Part shown: positions 1-6,721 of the stretch, in pieces
How positions within the stretch are numbered: the stretch's first letter is position 1
Layout: every line of letters starts with the position of its first letter
Source of the DNA: Bacillota bacterium
GTDB lineage: Bacteria; Bacillota; Syntrophomonadia; Syntrophomonadales; Syntrophomonadaceae
DNA length: 9,457 nt
Assembly: GCA_017861475.1 (NCBI GenBank)
Contig: JAGFXV010000033.1
Location: 1-9,457, forward strand
Reading direction: 5' to 3'
Notes under the pieces: generated by a model
What the model was told of the DNA's origin: nothing
Seen by the model: only the letters and a program-made list of their open reading frames with translations
The model's database searches: none
Made by a program: the position numbers and the translations under genes

Positions 1-1
1 A

Positions 2-460
2 ACCGTCAGCCGCTTAACCCGGAATGATTCTTTTCCCTTTACCATATACGCATGTCATGCATCTGATGAAAAAGTTCCCGAAAAAGACGTAGCTTTGTCT
101 GGAGCGAATTTAAAAATGAAAGAAGTCACCATCCAGGAAAATGGTGGTGATAACATATGGGTCAGTTTAGGAATTGATTACTATCAGCCCGATGTACTGC
201 CTGAAAATTGGAACCCGGAAGAATTTGATTCTGCCATTGAATTTTGGGAGATCGATCCTGATTATGACGAAAAACTTTTCAATTCCCGCTATCAGATATT
301 TAGTCCCCATCATCAAAAAACCAGCATGCTTCCATTAAATATTTTGTTGTCCCTGCCTCACCGCAAGACCTATAAAATTGCTGTAAAAGTACACGATAGC
401 TTCGCCGGACAGCAAATGCAAGTCTTACATTTCAGCCTTCCTGACTCTGCACAGAAATAA
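2..460 (+). CDS. Hypothetical protein, 3' end only (5' truncated by window edge)
   Basis: The reading frame is open from base 2 to the TAA at 458-460, giving 152 residues. The true start lies outside the window. A TTG at 95 and an ATG at 116 are in frame, but neither has a Shine-Dalgarno sequence and no stop lies upstream, so the gene almost certainly continues leftwards. The fragment has no signal peptide, membrane segment or cysteine-rich motif. The visible part is rich in Asp, Glu and aromatic residues (for example FWEIDPDYDEKLF). It ends in alternating hydrophobic stretches (KIAVKVHDSF, MQVLHFSL) that look like a terminal beta-sheet or Ig-like fold. That tail faintly recalls the C-terminal strands of some large adenine-specific DNA methyltransferase-like proteins, but this is from memory and unverified. 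I do not recognise the family. It is not ComM or RnhB, which sit near dprA in some relatives. Codon use resembles that of the neighbours. Coding status is likely; function is unknown. Confidence 0.6.
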   Translation, partial: TVSRLTRNDSFPFTIYACHASDEKVPEKDVALSGANLKMKEVTIQENGGDNIWVSLGIDYYQPDVLPENWNPEEFDSAIEFWEIDPDYDEKLFNSRYQIFSPHHQKTSMLPLNILLSLPHRKTYKIAVKVHDSFAGQQMQVLHFSLPDSAQK

Positions 461-477
461 TCCCGCACAATAATCTC

Positions 478-506
478 TTGCATTGAGTAAATATTTGTGT
501 TATCAA
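478..506 (+). promoter_or_regulatory. Possible weak sigma-A-type promoter upstream of dprA
   Basis: TTGCAT (478-483) and TATCAA (501-506) are separated by 17 bp in the only sizeable AT-rich spacer before dprA. The -35 matches the consensus at three of six positions and the -10 at four of six. Transcription would start near 513, about 40 bases before the dprA start, so the inverted repeat at 526-544 would lie in the leader RNA. The match is weak and AT-rich spacers give such hits by chance. Placement at the head of the gene cluster is the main support. Confidence 0.25.
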
Positions 507-525
507 TTGCTTTAGAACTTATTTC

Positions 526-544
526 CAATTTCGTTTTGAAATTG
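526..544 (+). repeat. Perfect 7-bp inverted repeat abutting the dprA ribosome binding site
   Basis: CAATTTC (526-532) and GAAATTG (538-544) are exact reverse complements separated by GTTTT. The last G of the right arm is the first base of the dprA Shine-Dalgarno GAGGTGA (544-550). As DNA it could be an operator with dyad symmetry. As RNA it could form a weak AT-rich hairpin touching the ribosome binding site. It does not fit the 15-bp CodY box: only about 7 of 15 positions match when centred. It has no T-tract, so it is not a terminator. Confidence 0.5.
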
Positions 545-555
545 AGGTGAGATTT

Positions 556-1641
556 ATGGAAACAAATGAGTTAGCCAGCCTCTTTTGTTTACATAGCCTG
601 GAGCGGATCGGTAACCGTACCTTGTGGAAAATAAAAAGCAGCTTTGGAAGCTTTCAGAATTGTCTTGATGCCTCAAGACAGGATCTGCAGGCCTCTTTTT
701 TAAGTGAAGATATAGTCAACCGGATTATGATCGCCCGGCAGAATACCGACAAGCAGCAGATGCTGCAGGAATACCTAGGCAGCGGGTCGCGTCTCAGTTG
801 TATTGAAGATGACGATTATCCTTCCTGGCTGGGAAAAACCCATGATCCGCCCTATATATTGTATTACCGGGGTGATCTGGACAGTTTGAACGAATTGTGC
901 ATCGCCATCGTTGGTTCCCGTCGCGCAAGTACTTACGGAAAAACCCAATCCAGACGCTTTGGCCGGGAACTGGCTGGGAAAGGAATTACCGTAGTAAGCG
1001 GCATGGCCCGCGGAATTGATACCGAAGCCCATTTAGGAGCCCTCGAAGCCGGCGGAAAAACCGCCGCTGTTCTGGGCAGCGGCCTGGATGTAATCTATCC
1101 TCCGGAAAACAAACAGCTGTTTAATGAAATCAGTGAACACGGAGTAGTTCTAACCGAGCTTCCTCCCCATACCCATCCCGAACCAGGCAATTTTCCCATG
1201 AGGAACCGAGTCATTGCCGGGTTGAGCAGAGGAGTGCTGGTAGTGGAAGCCCAACAGCGCAGCGGCGCCTTGATAACCGTAGATTTTGCCCTTGAACAGG
1301 GCCGTGACGTATTTGCCATCCCCGGGCAAATAAATAATAAAAACAGTGAAGGCACCAACAACCTGATCAAGCAAGGCGCTTGCATGGTAACCGAGATCAA
1401 TGATATATTAACCGAATACGGACTGGTTAACGATGAAGATAATATATTACAGGGAGAGTTATTCAATGTAAGTTCTGAAGAAAAGCTGATTTTCGATCTG
1501 CTCAGCACTGATTCAGAACATTTTGATGATCTGGTATACAAAAGCAAACTGACCATCGGCGAACTCAGCACCTGCTTGCTGCAGATGGAATTAAAAGGCA
1601 TAATAAAAGCCCTCCCCGGCAATTACTATGTAAAGACATAA
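556..1641 (+). CDS. dprA: DNA processing protein DprA (Smf), ssDNA-binding RecA loader
   Basis: DprA/Smf binds incoming single-stranded DNA in the cytoplasm and loads RecA onto it during natural transformation; many non-competent bacteria also keep it. The protein has 361 residues, normal for the family. An N-terminal helix-hairpin-helix/SAM-like region spans about residues 8-45. The Rossmann-fold DprA domain follows, with GSRR (120-123), SGMARGID (148-155), VLGSGLDVIYPP (from about 172), FPMRNRVIAGLS (213-224), VFAIPG and the GTNNLIKQGA segment (266-275). A winged-helix C-terminal domain covers about residues 300-361. I chose the ATG at 556 because GAGGTGA (544-550) sits 5 bases before it; the in-frame GTG at 547 lies inside that Shine-Dalgarno. 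It is the first complete gene of the cluster, 74 bp before topA. Nothing is missing or broken. Whether the cell is competent cannot be told from this window. Confidence 0.95.
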   Translation: METNELASLFCLHSLERIGNRTLWKIKSSFGSFQNCLDASRQDLQASFLSEDIVNRIMIARQNTDKQQMLQEYLGSGSRLSCIEDDDYPSWLGKTHDPPYILYYRGDLDSLNELCIAIVGSRRASTYGKTQSRRFGRELAGKGITVVSGMARGIDTEAHLGALEAGGKTAAVLGSGLDVIYPPENKQLFNEISEHGVVLTELPPHTHPEPGNFPMRNRVIAGLSRGVLVVEAQQRSGALITVDFALEQGRDVFAIPGQINNKNSEGTNNLIKQGACMVTEINDILTEYGLVNDEDNILQGELFNVSSEEKLIFDLLSTDSEHFDDLVYKSKLTIGELSTCLLQMELKGIIKALPGNYYVKT

Positions 1642-1645
1642 ATCC

Positions 1646-1671
1646 GATGGCAAAGCCTGATGGCAGAGCCA
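1646..1671 (+). repeat. Two 13-bp imperfect tandem repeat units in the dprA-topA spacer
   Basis: GATGGCAAAGCCT (1646-1658) is followed directly by GATGGCAGAGCCA (1659-1671), with 11 of 13 positions identical. Each unit contains GGC-NNN-GCC, so the transcript could form two tiny hairpins or one longer one by pairing between units. There is no downstream U-tract, so this is not an intrinsic terminator. No function is evident. It may be only a local duplication. Confidence 0.5.
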
Positions 1672-1715
1672 CACTGGTGAAGCCAACAGACCCAATACTA
1701 TAATGAGGTGATATT

Positions 1716-3773
1716 TTGGCAGATACGACACTGGTAATCGTTGAATCGGCCGCCAAGGCCAAAACCATCAGCAAATTCCTGGGTAAAAACTATAAAGTAA
1801 AAGCCTCTGTAGGCCACATCCGTGACTTACCCAAAAGCAAACTGGGAATAGATGTCGACAAGGATTTCGATCCTCAATATATAACCATACGCGGCAAAGG
1901 AGAACTTCTCAAAGAAATCAAAACCGAGGCCGCCAAAGCAGGCCATGTCCTGCTCGCCACCGACCCGGACCGCGAAGGTGAAGCAATCGCCTGGCATCTG
2001 CAGACTGCCATGAAACTGGCCCCCGGTTCAAAATGCCGCATCGAATTTAATGAAATAACCAAAGATGCAATCAAAAATGCGGTCAAACGTCCGAGGCCTA
2101 TTGACATCAACCGGGTCGATGCCCAGCAGACCCGGCGTATCCTTGATCGCTTGGTTGGCTACAATTTAAGTCCACTGCTCTGGAGCAAAGTTCGCAAAGG
2201 ATTGTCGGCCGGACGGGTACAGTCAGTTGCCGTCAAATTGATCTGCGACCGCGAAAAAGAAATAGCCGCTTTCGTACCCGAAGAGTATTGGAGCATTGAG
2301 ACTATCCTAAGTAGCGGAAAAAAAGATTCTTTTACTGCTAAACTAAACAGTTACAAAAACAAAAAAATTGAAATCAGTTCTGCAGATCAAAAAGACAAAA
2401 TTCTGGCCGCTTTGAAAAAAGCAAAGATAACAGTTGCCAATATCGATACCAAGGAAAAACGCAAACGCCCCAATCCCCCGTTTATTACCAGTACCTTGCA
2501 GCAGGAAGCTTCCAAACGTTTGAATTTCTTTTCCAGCCGCACCATGCGCGTTGCACAGGAGTTGTATGAAGGTCTGGCATTGGGAAAAGAAGGCACAGTC
2601 GGATTAATTACATATCTCAGAACCGATTCCACTCGTATCGGGGCCGGGGCGCAACAGGAAGCACTGAGCTATATAGCCGAGTATTACGGTCAGGAGTATG
2701 TACCCGAGACGCCCAATATTTATAAAAGCAGAAAATCTGCTCAAGATGCGCATGAAGCCATCCGCCCAACCTCGATGTACAGAAGTCCTGAGGCCATCAA
2801 AGCATATCTGAGCAGAGATCAGTACCGGTTGTACAAGCTGATCTGGGAACGTTTTGCGGCCAGTCAGATGAGTCCTGCTGTTTACGATACGATTACGGTT
2901 GAAATCGAAGCAGGGGACTATGGGATGCGCGCCTACTCATCGCAGTTAAAATTCTCCGGATATAAAAAAGTTTACAATGACTTTGAAGAAGAAGAACTTA
3001 AAAATCCGATTCCCAAACTAAACGAAAAGCAGAATCTGCAGTTAAAGGAAATTCTGCCGGAACAGCATTTTACCCAACCACCACCCCGTTATACGGAAGC
3101 CAGTCTGGTAAAATTGCTGGAAGAAAAAAATATTGGCCGGCCCAGTACCTATGCGCCGATTATCGAAACGATATTGAAACGGCGTTATACGCTGCGCGAA
3201 AATAAACAGTTCGTACCGACCGAACTGGGATTCATCGTAGTTGATTTGTTAAACGAGCATTTCGGTGATATTCTCGACATTGAATTTACTGCCAAGCTGG
3301 AGGAGAATCTTGACGCCATTGAGGAAGGCGAAACCAGTTGGAAGAAAGTGATCAGAGAGTTTTATGAACCTTTCAAGCAAGATCTTGATAAAGCCCAGGA
3401 TTTGATCGAAAAAGTGGAAATCAAGGACGAAGAAGCCGGACGGGATTGTCCCCAGTGCGGGCGTCCTTTGTTAATAAAATACGGCCGTTATGGCAAATTC
3501 ATAGCCTGTTCCGGATTTCCCGAGTGCCACTATACAGAATCCATTAACGAAGAAATAGGCGTTGATTGTCCTTTATGCGGCAACCCGATTGTTGCCCTCA
3601 AGTCCAAAAAAGGCAGGAAGTATTTTGGCTGCAAAGCCTATCCCGATTGCAGTTTCCGGTCTTGGAACAAACCCACCGGAGAAAAATGTCCCCGCTGCGG
3701 TGATGCCATGGTGGAAAAGGTCAGCCGGGGTCAAGAACCCCAGATCGTATGTCAGAACCCGCAATGCAAGTAA
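1716..3773 (+). CDS. topA: DNA topoisomerase I (type IA), omega protein
   Basis: TopA relaxes negative supercoils by cutting one strand through a 5'-phosphotyrosine link and passing the other strand. It has 685 residues, close to the Bacillus enzyme and shorter than that of E. coli. The Toprim domain carries the acidic metal-binding residues E10 and D83-P-D85-R-E87. The catalytic tyrosine is Y300 in ITYLRTDSTR. The GLSAGRVQS motif (162-170) and the NIGRPSTYAPI segment are also present. Three C-terminal tetracysteine zinc ribbons are visible: C578/581/598/604, C618/621/639/645 and C658/661/679/684. The start is a TTG with GAGGTGA (1705-1711) four bases upstream. An in-frame stop at 1704-1706 blocks any earlier start, and the first internal ATG (residue 98) would delete the E10 and DPDRE sites, so TTG is forced. 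It lies 31 bp before trmFO. Confidence 0.97.
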   Translation: MADTTLVIVESAAKAKTISKFLGKNYKVKASVGHIRDLPKSKLGIDVDKDFDPQYITIRGKGELLKEIKTEAAKAGHVLLATDPDREGEAIAWHLQTAMKLAPGSKCRIEFNEITKDAIKNAVKRPRPIDINRVDAQQTRRILDRLVGYNLSPLLWSKVRKGLSAGRVQSVAVKLICDREKEIAAFVPEEYWSIETILSSGKKDSFTAKLNSYKNKKIEISSADQKDKILAALKKAKITVANIDTKEKRKRPNPPFITSTLQQEASKRLNFFSSRTMRVAQELYEGLALGKEGTVGLITYLRTDSTRIGAGAQQEALSYIAEYYGQEYVPETPNIYKSRKSAQDAHEAIRPTSMYRSPEAIKAYLSRDQYRLYKLIWERFAASQMSPAVYDTITVEIEAGDYGMRAYSSQLKFSGYKKVYNDFEEEELKNPIPKLNEKQNLQLKEILPEQHFTQPPPRYTEASLVKLLEEKNIGRPSTYAPIIETILKRRYTLRENKQFVPTELGFIVVDLLNEHFGDILDIEFTAKLEENLDAIEEGETSWKKVIREFYEPFKQDLDKAQDLIEKVEIKDEEAGRDCPQCGRPLLIKYGRYGKFIACSGFPECHYTESINEEIGVDCPLCGNPIVALKSKKGRKYFGCKAYPDCSFRSWNKPTGEKCPRCGDAMVEKVSRGQEPQIVCQNPQCK

Positions 3774-3804
3774 AAGATGCATCTAAGCAGCAGGAGGCAG
3801 CATT

Positions 3805-5136
3805 TTGAATGAAACAGTAAATGTAATTGGCGGAGGGCTGGCAGGTTCGGAGGCTGCCTGGCAGCTGGCAGAGCGGGGCATACCCGTAAGACTCTGGGAA
3901 ATGAGACCGCAGGTGAAGACTGCGGTTCACCATACAGAGCATTTGGCCGAACTGGTTTGCAGCAATTCTCTCAAATCAAATCTGACCGATACCGCCCAGG
4001 GTTTGCTTAAAAGTGAAATGGACCAAATGGGATCATTGCTGCTTGCGTGTGCCCGGGCTACCCAGGTTCCTGCCGGTTCAGCCCTGGCCGTGGACCGGGA
4101 GCGTTTTAGCGCGCTGGTCACCCATCATTTGAAAAATCACCCCCGGGTAGAGATCATAAGAGAAGAAATGCCCGAAATTCCTGGTGAAGGCATAAATATT
4201 ATTGCCACCGGGCCCCTTACTTCAGAGCGGCTCTTTCAGGAAATCGCTGCCCAGAGCGGTGATGACAATCTGTTTTTTTATGATGCCATAGCTCCCAGTG
4301 TGACTTTAAGCAGTCTTAATCAAGATCGGGTTTTTAAAGCATCCCGTTATGGAAAGGGTGATGACGATTATTACAATTGTCCGCTCAGCCGGGAAGAGTA
4401 TGAGAAGTTTTGGCAGGAGCTGACAGACGCCGATATTTTCGAAGGACACAGCATCGATCAAAAGATGTTTTTTTCCGGTTGTATGCCGGTAGAGTTGATT
4501 GCTCGCCGGGGATTGGATACCTTGCGCTTTGGCCCCATGCGCCCCGTAGGGCTGATTGACCCGCGCAGCGACAAACGTGCCTGGGCGGTCGTTCAACTAC
4601 GCCAGGAAAATCAGGAAGGTACAGTTTACGGATTGGTCGGCTTCCAGACCAGGCTGCGCTGGACGGAACAGGATCGCATTTTCCGAATGATCCCTGGACT
4701 GGAAGAGGCAGAATTCGTAAGGTACGGAGTCATGCACCGCAATACCTATATCAACAGTCCCCGTTTACTGTTACCTACGCTTCAAACCAAAAATAACCCG
4801 CATCTATTTTTCGCCGGGCAGATCACCGGAGTGGAAGGATATATGGAGTCAGCTGCGACCGGAATCGTAGCTGGGTTAAATGCCACCCGCCTTGTTTTTG
4901 ATCAGGAACCTTTAGTTTTCAGTCCAATGACAATGATCGGTGCACTCATCAATTTTATAACTTCCAGCCCTGCCGATAATTTTCAGCCCATGAACGCAAA
5001 TTTCGGAATCCTGCCTGCCTTGGAGGAGAAAATCAAAGATAAAAAAACCAGGTATCAAAAATACGTCGACAGGTCCCAAATGGAAATGTGCAAAATTTCA
5101 GAATTGTTTCTGGAACATGTTGTCAAAGAATTCTAA
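3805..5136 (+). CDS. trmFO: Methylenetetrahydrofolate-tRNA-(uracil-54-C5)-methyltransferase (FAD-dependent)
   Basis: TrmFO (Gid) makes 5-methyluridine at position 54 in the T-loop of tRNA. It uses 5,10-methylenetetrahydrofolate as carbon donor and reduced FAD as reductant, unlike the SAM-dependent TrmA of enterobacteria. The protein has 443 residues, normal for the family. The N-terminal FAD-binding GGGLAGSEAAW starts at residue 9. The two functional cysteines of the family are present: C52 in LVCSNSLKSN and C226 in FSGCMPVE. Other family signatures are FAGQITGVEGYMESAATG (about 337-353) and MNANFGILPAL (396-406). The start is TTG at 3805, seven bases after a full AGGAGG (3792-3797). An in-frame TAA at 3784 excludes earlier starts, and the next ATG (residue 33) would remove the FAD loop. 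It resembles the MnmG/GidA family, but the length and the C226 context identify TrmFO. Confidence 0.96.
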   Translation: MNETVNVIGGGLAGSEAAWQLAERGIPVRLWEMRPQVKTAVHHTEHLAELVCSNSLKSNLTDTAQGLLKSEMDQMGSLLLACARATQVPAGSALAVDRERFSALVTHHLKNHPRVEIIREEMPEIPGEGINIIATGPLTSERLFQEIAAQSGDDNLFFYDAIAPSVTLSSLNQDRVFKASRYGKGDDDYYNCPLSREEYEKFWQELTDADIFEGHSIDQKMFFSGCMPVELIARRGLDTLRFGPMRPVGLIDPRSDKRAWAVVQLRQENQEGTVYGLVGFQTRLRWTEQDRIFRMIPGLEEAEFVRYGVMHRNTYINSPRLLLPTLQTKNNPHLFFAGQITGVEGYMESAATGIVAGLNATRLVFDQEPLVFSPMTMIGALINFITSSPADNFQPMNANFGILPALEEKIKDKKTRYQKYVDRSQMEMCKISELFLEHVVKEF

Positions 5137-5138
5137 GT

Positions 5139-5166
5139 ATGCTAGCATTTCATTAGTAAAACTAAT
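5139..5166 (+). repeat. Palindrome plus small hairpin in the trmFO-xerC spacer
   Basis: The 44-bp spacer holds two adjacent symmetric elements. ATGCTAGCAT (5139-5148) is a perfect 10-bp palindrome. ATTAGT-AAA-ACTAAT (5152-5166) has 6-bp arms and a 3-base loop. The second element ends just before the xerC Shine-Dalgarno GGGGGA (5168-5173). There is no T-tract, so neither is a terminator. They could be an operator or a weak leader structure before xerC. No known site is recognised. Confidence 0.45.
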
Positions 5167-5180
5167 TGGGGGAACACTCC

Positions 5181-6092
5181 ATGCTTGTTAAATACGAAGA
5201 AGATTTTTTGGCTCATTTGCGTGTGGAGAGAAGCGCCTCAAACTTAACTTTACTCAGCTATCGAACTGATTTGGGTCAGTTTTTTGACTTTTTGTCACGG
5301 GAGTATCAGAAGCCGTCTGAAGAACTGTCGACTGAAATGATTAATCATAAAACGGTACGAAAATATCTGGCTGAAATGCAGTCCTCAGGGTTAAGCCGAG
5401 CGACAATGGCAAGAAAATTAGCTTCACTGCGTTCCTTTGTGAAATTTATGTGCCGCGAAGACATTCTGCCTGGCAATCCGATAGCCAATGTTTCCACGCC
5501 TAAACAGGACAGGAGACTGCCGCGTTTCCTGTATCCAACCGAAATCGATATGCTTCTGAATGCCCCCAATTCATCTCGCGTCCTGGGACGACGCGACAAA
5601 GCCATATTGGAAACCATGTATGCTTCCGGTGTGCGCGTAAGCGAGCTGGTTGCTATTAACATGGGCGATATTAATTGGGGCGAGGAAACTATTTTGATCA
5701 GGGGCAAAGGCAATAAGGAACGACTGGCTCCCTTGGGCAGACAAGCCAAAACGGCTTTGCAAGATTATATGGAAAACAGCCGCAATCATTTATTACAGGC
5801 TGGCAAAGCAACCAATGATGCCGTATTTCTGAACAGATTTGGCGGACGTTTAAGCGGAAGAAGTATAAGGAATATTATAGATAAATACGTTGAAGAGGTT
5901 GCCATAACCCAGAAGGTCAGCCCCCATACTTTGCGGCATTCATTTGCAACCCATCTGCTCAACGGGGGAGCTGATCTGAGATCAGTACAGGAATTGCTGG
6001 GACATGTAAAACTGTCCACGACCCAGATCTATACTCATCTGACCAGAGAAAACATCAAGACGATCTATGACAACAGTCATCCCAGGAGGTGA
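5181..6092 (+). CDS. xerC: Tyrosine recombinase XerC (CodV), chromosome dimer resolution
   Basis: XerC-type recombinases resolve chromosome dimers at dif, acting with XerD at the septum during division. The protein has 303 residues. An N-terminal SAM-like DNA-binding domain covers about residues 1-90, and the C-terminal catalytic domain carries the full active-site set: R152 (SGVRVSEL), K176 (RGKGNKER), H249 and R252 ([14 protein letters not shown]), H275 (LLGHVKLST) and the nucleophile Y284 (TQIYTHL). I chose the ATG at 5181 because GGGGGA (5168-5173) is seven bases upstream. An in-frame TTG at 5166 lies in the preceding hairpin and lacks a Shine-Dalgarno sequence. The position between trmFO and hslV is that of codV in Bacillus, which supports XerC over XerD or a phage integrase. 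No dif-like site was seen in the window. The gene overlaps the hslV ribosome binding site at its end. Confidence 0.93.
   Translation: MLVKYEEDFLAHLRVERSASNLTLLSYRTDLGQFFDFLSREYQKPSEELSTEMINHKTVRKYLAEMQSSGLSRATMARKLASLRSFVKFMCREDILPGNPIANVSTPKQDRRLPRFLYPTEIDMLLNAPNSSRVLGRRDKAILETMYASGVRVSELVAINMGDINWGEETILIRGKGNKERLAPLGRQAKTALQDYMENSRNHLLQAGKATNDAVFLNRFGGRLSGRSIRNIIDKYVEEVAITQKVSPHTLRHSFATHLLNGGADLRSVQELLGHVKLSTTQIYTHLTRENIKTIYDNSHPRR
6084..6092 (+). promoter_or_regulatory. hslV ribosome binding site embedded in the last codons of xerC
   Basis: AGGAGGTGA is a near-perfect anti-16S match. It encodes the last two Arg codons and the stop of xerC, and lies four bases before the hslV ATG at 6097. 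Ribosomes finishing xerC would end on the hslV initiation site, so translational coupling is likely. It also decides the start, since an in-frame ATG at 6067 lies inside xerC without its own ribosome binding site. Confidence 0.8.
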
Positions 6093-6096
6093 AACG

Positions 6097-6630
6097 ATGT
6101 TTGAAGCAACCACGATTATTGCTGTTAAAAAAGGTCAACAGATGGCGATTGCCGGAGACGGTCAGGTAACCATGGGGCAAAATACCATCATGAAGAATAA
6201 TGCAGTTAAAATCAGACGGCTGTACGAAGGCAAAATATTGGCCGGTTTTGCCGGTTCAGTAGCCGATGCCTTTACGCTTTTCGCTCGCTTTGAAGAAAAA
6301 CTAAGGGAAACAGGCGGAAATCTGACCCGGGCAGTCATAGAACTGGCCAAGGATTGGCGCAGTGACCGGGTTTTAAGAAAACTTGAAGCCCTTTTGATCG
6401 TTGCCGACATTAACACCATGTTCATTATTTCCGGCAATGGTGAGGTTATAGAACCGGAAGAAGGTATTGCGGCCATAGGGTCAGGAGGCAATTATGCGCT
6501 GGCGGCAGCTCGAGCTTTGTCCCGGTTTACTGATTTAAAAGCACAGGAGATAGCCCGCGAATCATTGCTTATTGCCTCAGAGATCTGTATATTTACGAAC
6601 AGTCATATAACTGTGGAAGTGCTGGAATAA
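6097..6630 (+). CDS. hslV: ATP-dependent protease proteolytic subunit HslV (ClpQ)
   Basis: HslV is the proteasome-beta-like peptidase of the cytoplasmic HslUV complex. Two hexameric HslV rings are capped by HslU, which unfolds and feeds substrates. The protein has 177 residues, normal length. The N-terminal-nucleophile threonine is expected to be T5 in [10 protein letters not shown], so a four-residue propeptide must be removed. GDGQVTMG (20-27), the K38-I-R-R region and the [15 protein letters not shown] segment (127-141) are family hallmarks. B. subtilis ClpQ/CodW, as I recall it, uses an N-terminal serine, so this is the threonine type seen in most bacteria. The ATG at 6097 is supported by AGGAGGTGA ending at 6092. 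The gap to xerC is 4 bp. The gap to its partner hslU is unusually long (91 bp) and contains possible hairpins. Confidence 0.96.
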   Translation: MFEATTIIAVKKGQQMAIAGDGQVTMGQNTIMKNNAVKIRRLYEGKILAGFAGSVADAFTLFARFEEKLRETGGNLTRAVIELAKDWRSDRVLRKLEALLIVADINTMFIISGNGEVIEPEEGIAAIGSGGNYALAAARALSRFTDLKAQEIARESLLIASEICIFTNSHITVEVLE

Positions 6631-6721
6631 ATCATAACCGGATCGGGCTGGTTTCACACTTTCATTTAAAAGTTAAACAGTTCAGGTACATTGAACCTGG
6701 TATCAGAAAAGGAGAAAAGGA
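6631..6721 (+). other. Structured 91-bp spacer between hslV and hslU
   Basis: This is the longest gap inside the cluster and separates two genes whose products form one complex. Two possible RNA hairpins are visible. The first is AACCGG/CTGGTT (6636-6641 with 6648-6653, one G-U pair, 6-base loop). The second is CAGGT/ACCTG (6683-6687 with 6695-6699, 7-base loop). Neither is followed by a proper T-tract, so they are not standard terminators. A pair of hexamers, TTTAAA (6665-6670) and TACATT (6687-6692) with 16-bp spacing, is too weak to call a promoter. The hslU Shine-Dalgarno AAAAGGAG lies at 6707-6714. Confidence 0.4.

Noticed and set aside
547..549. GTG at 547 as the dprA start
   Set aside because: It lies inside the Shine-Dalgarno used by the ATG at 556 and has no ribosome binding site of its own.
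1095..1622. A 175-codon open frame on the minus strand opposite dprA, and other antisense open frames opposite topA, xerC, hslV and hslU
   Set aside because: They lie wholly inside strongly identified genes, have low-complexity Ser/Leu-rich translations and lack recognisable motifs. They are shadows of the coding strand.
1699..1704. A perfect TATAAT just upstream of topA
   Set aside because: Transcription would start near 1711, removing the topA Shine-Dalgarno (1705-1711) from the message, and no acceptable -35 lies 16-18 bp upstream (best is TGGTGA, three of six). It is probably chance.
5091..5105. CodY-box-like sequence around AAATTTCAGAATTG at the end of trmFO
   Set aside because: About four mismatches to the 15-bp consensus, located inside coding sequence in an AT-rich stretch. 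Not enough to call a site.
5181..6092. xerC as a phage or integron integrase marking a mobile element
   Set aside because: It lies in the conserved codV position between trmFO and hslV, has housekeeping XerC length and motifs, and no attachment sites or phage genes are nearby.
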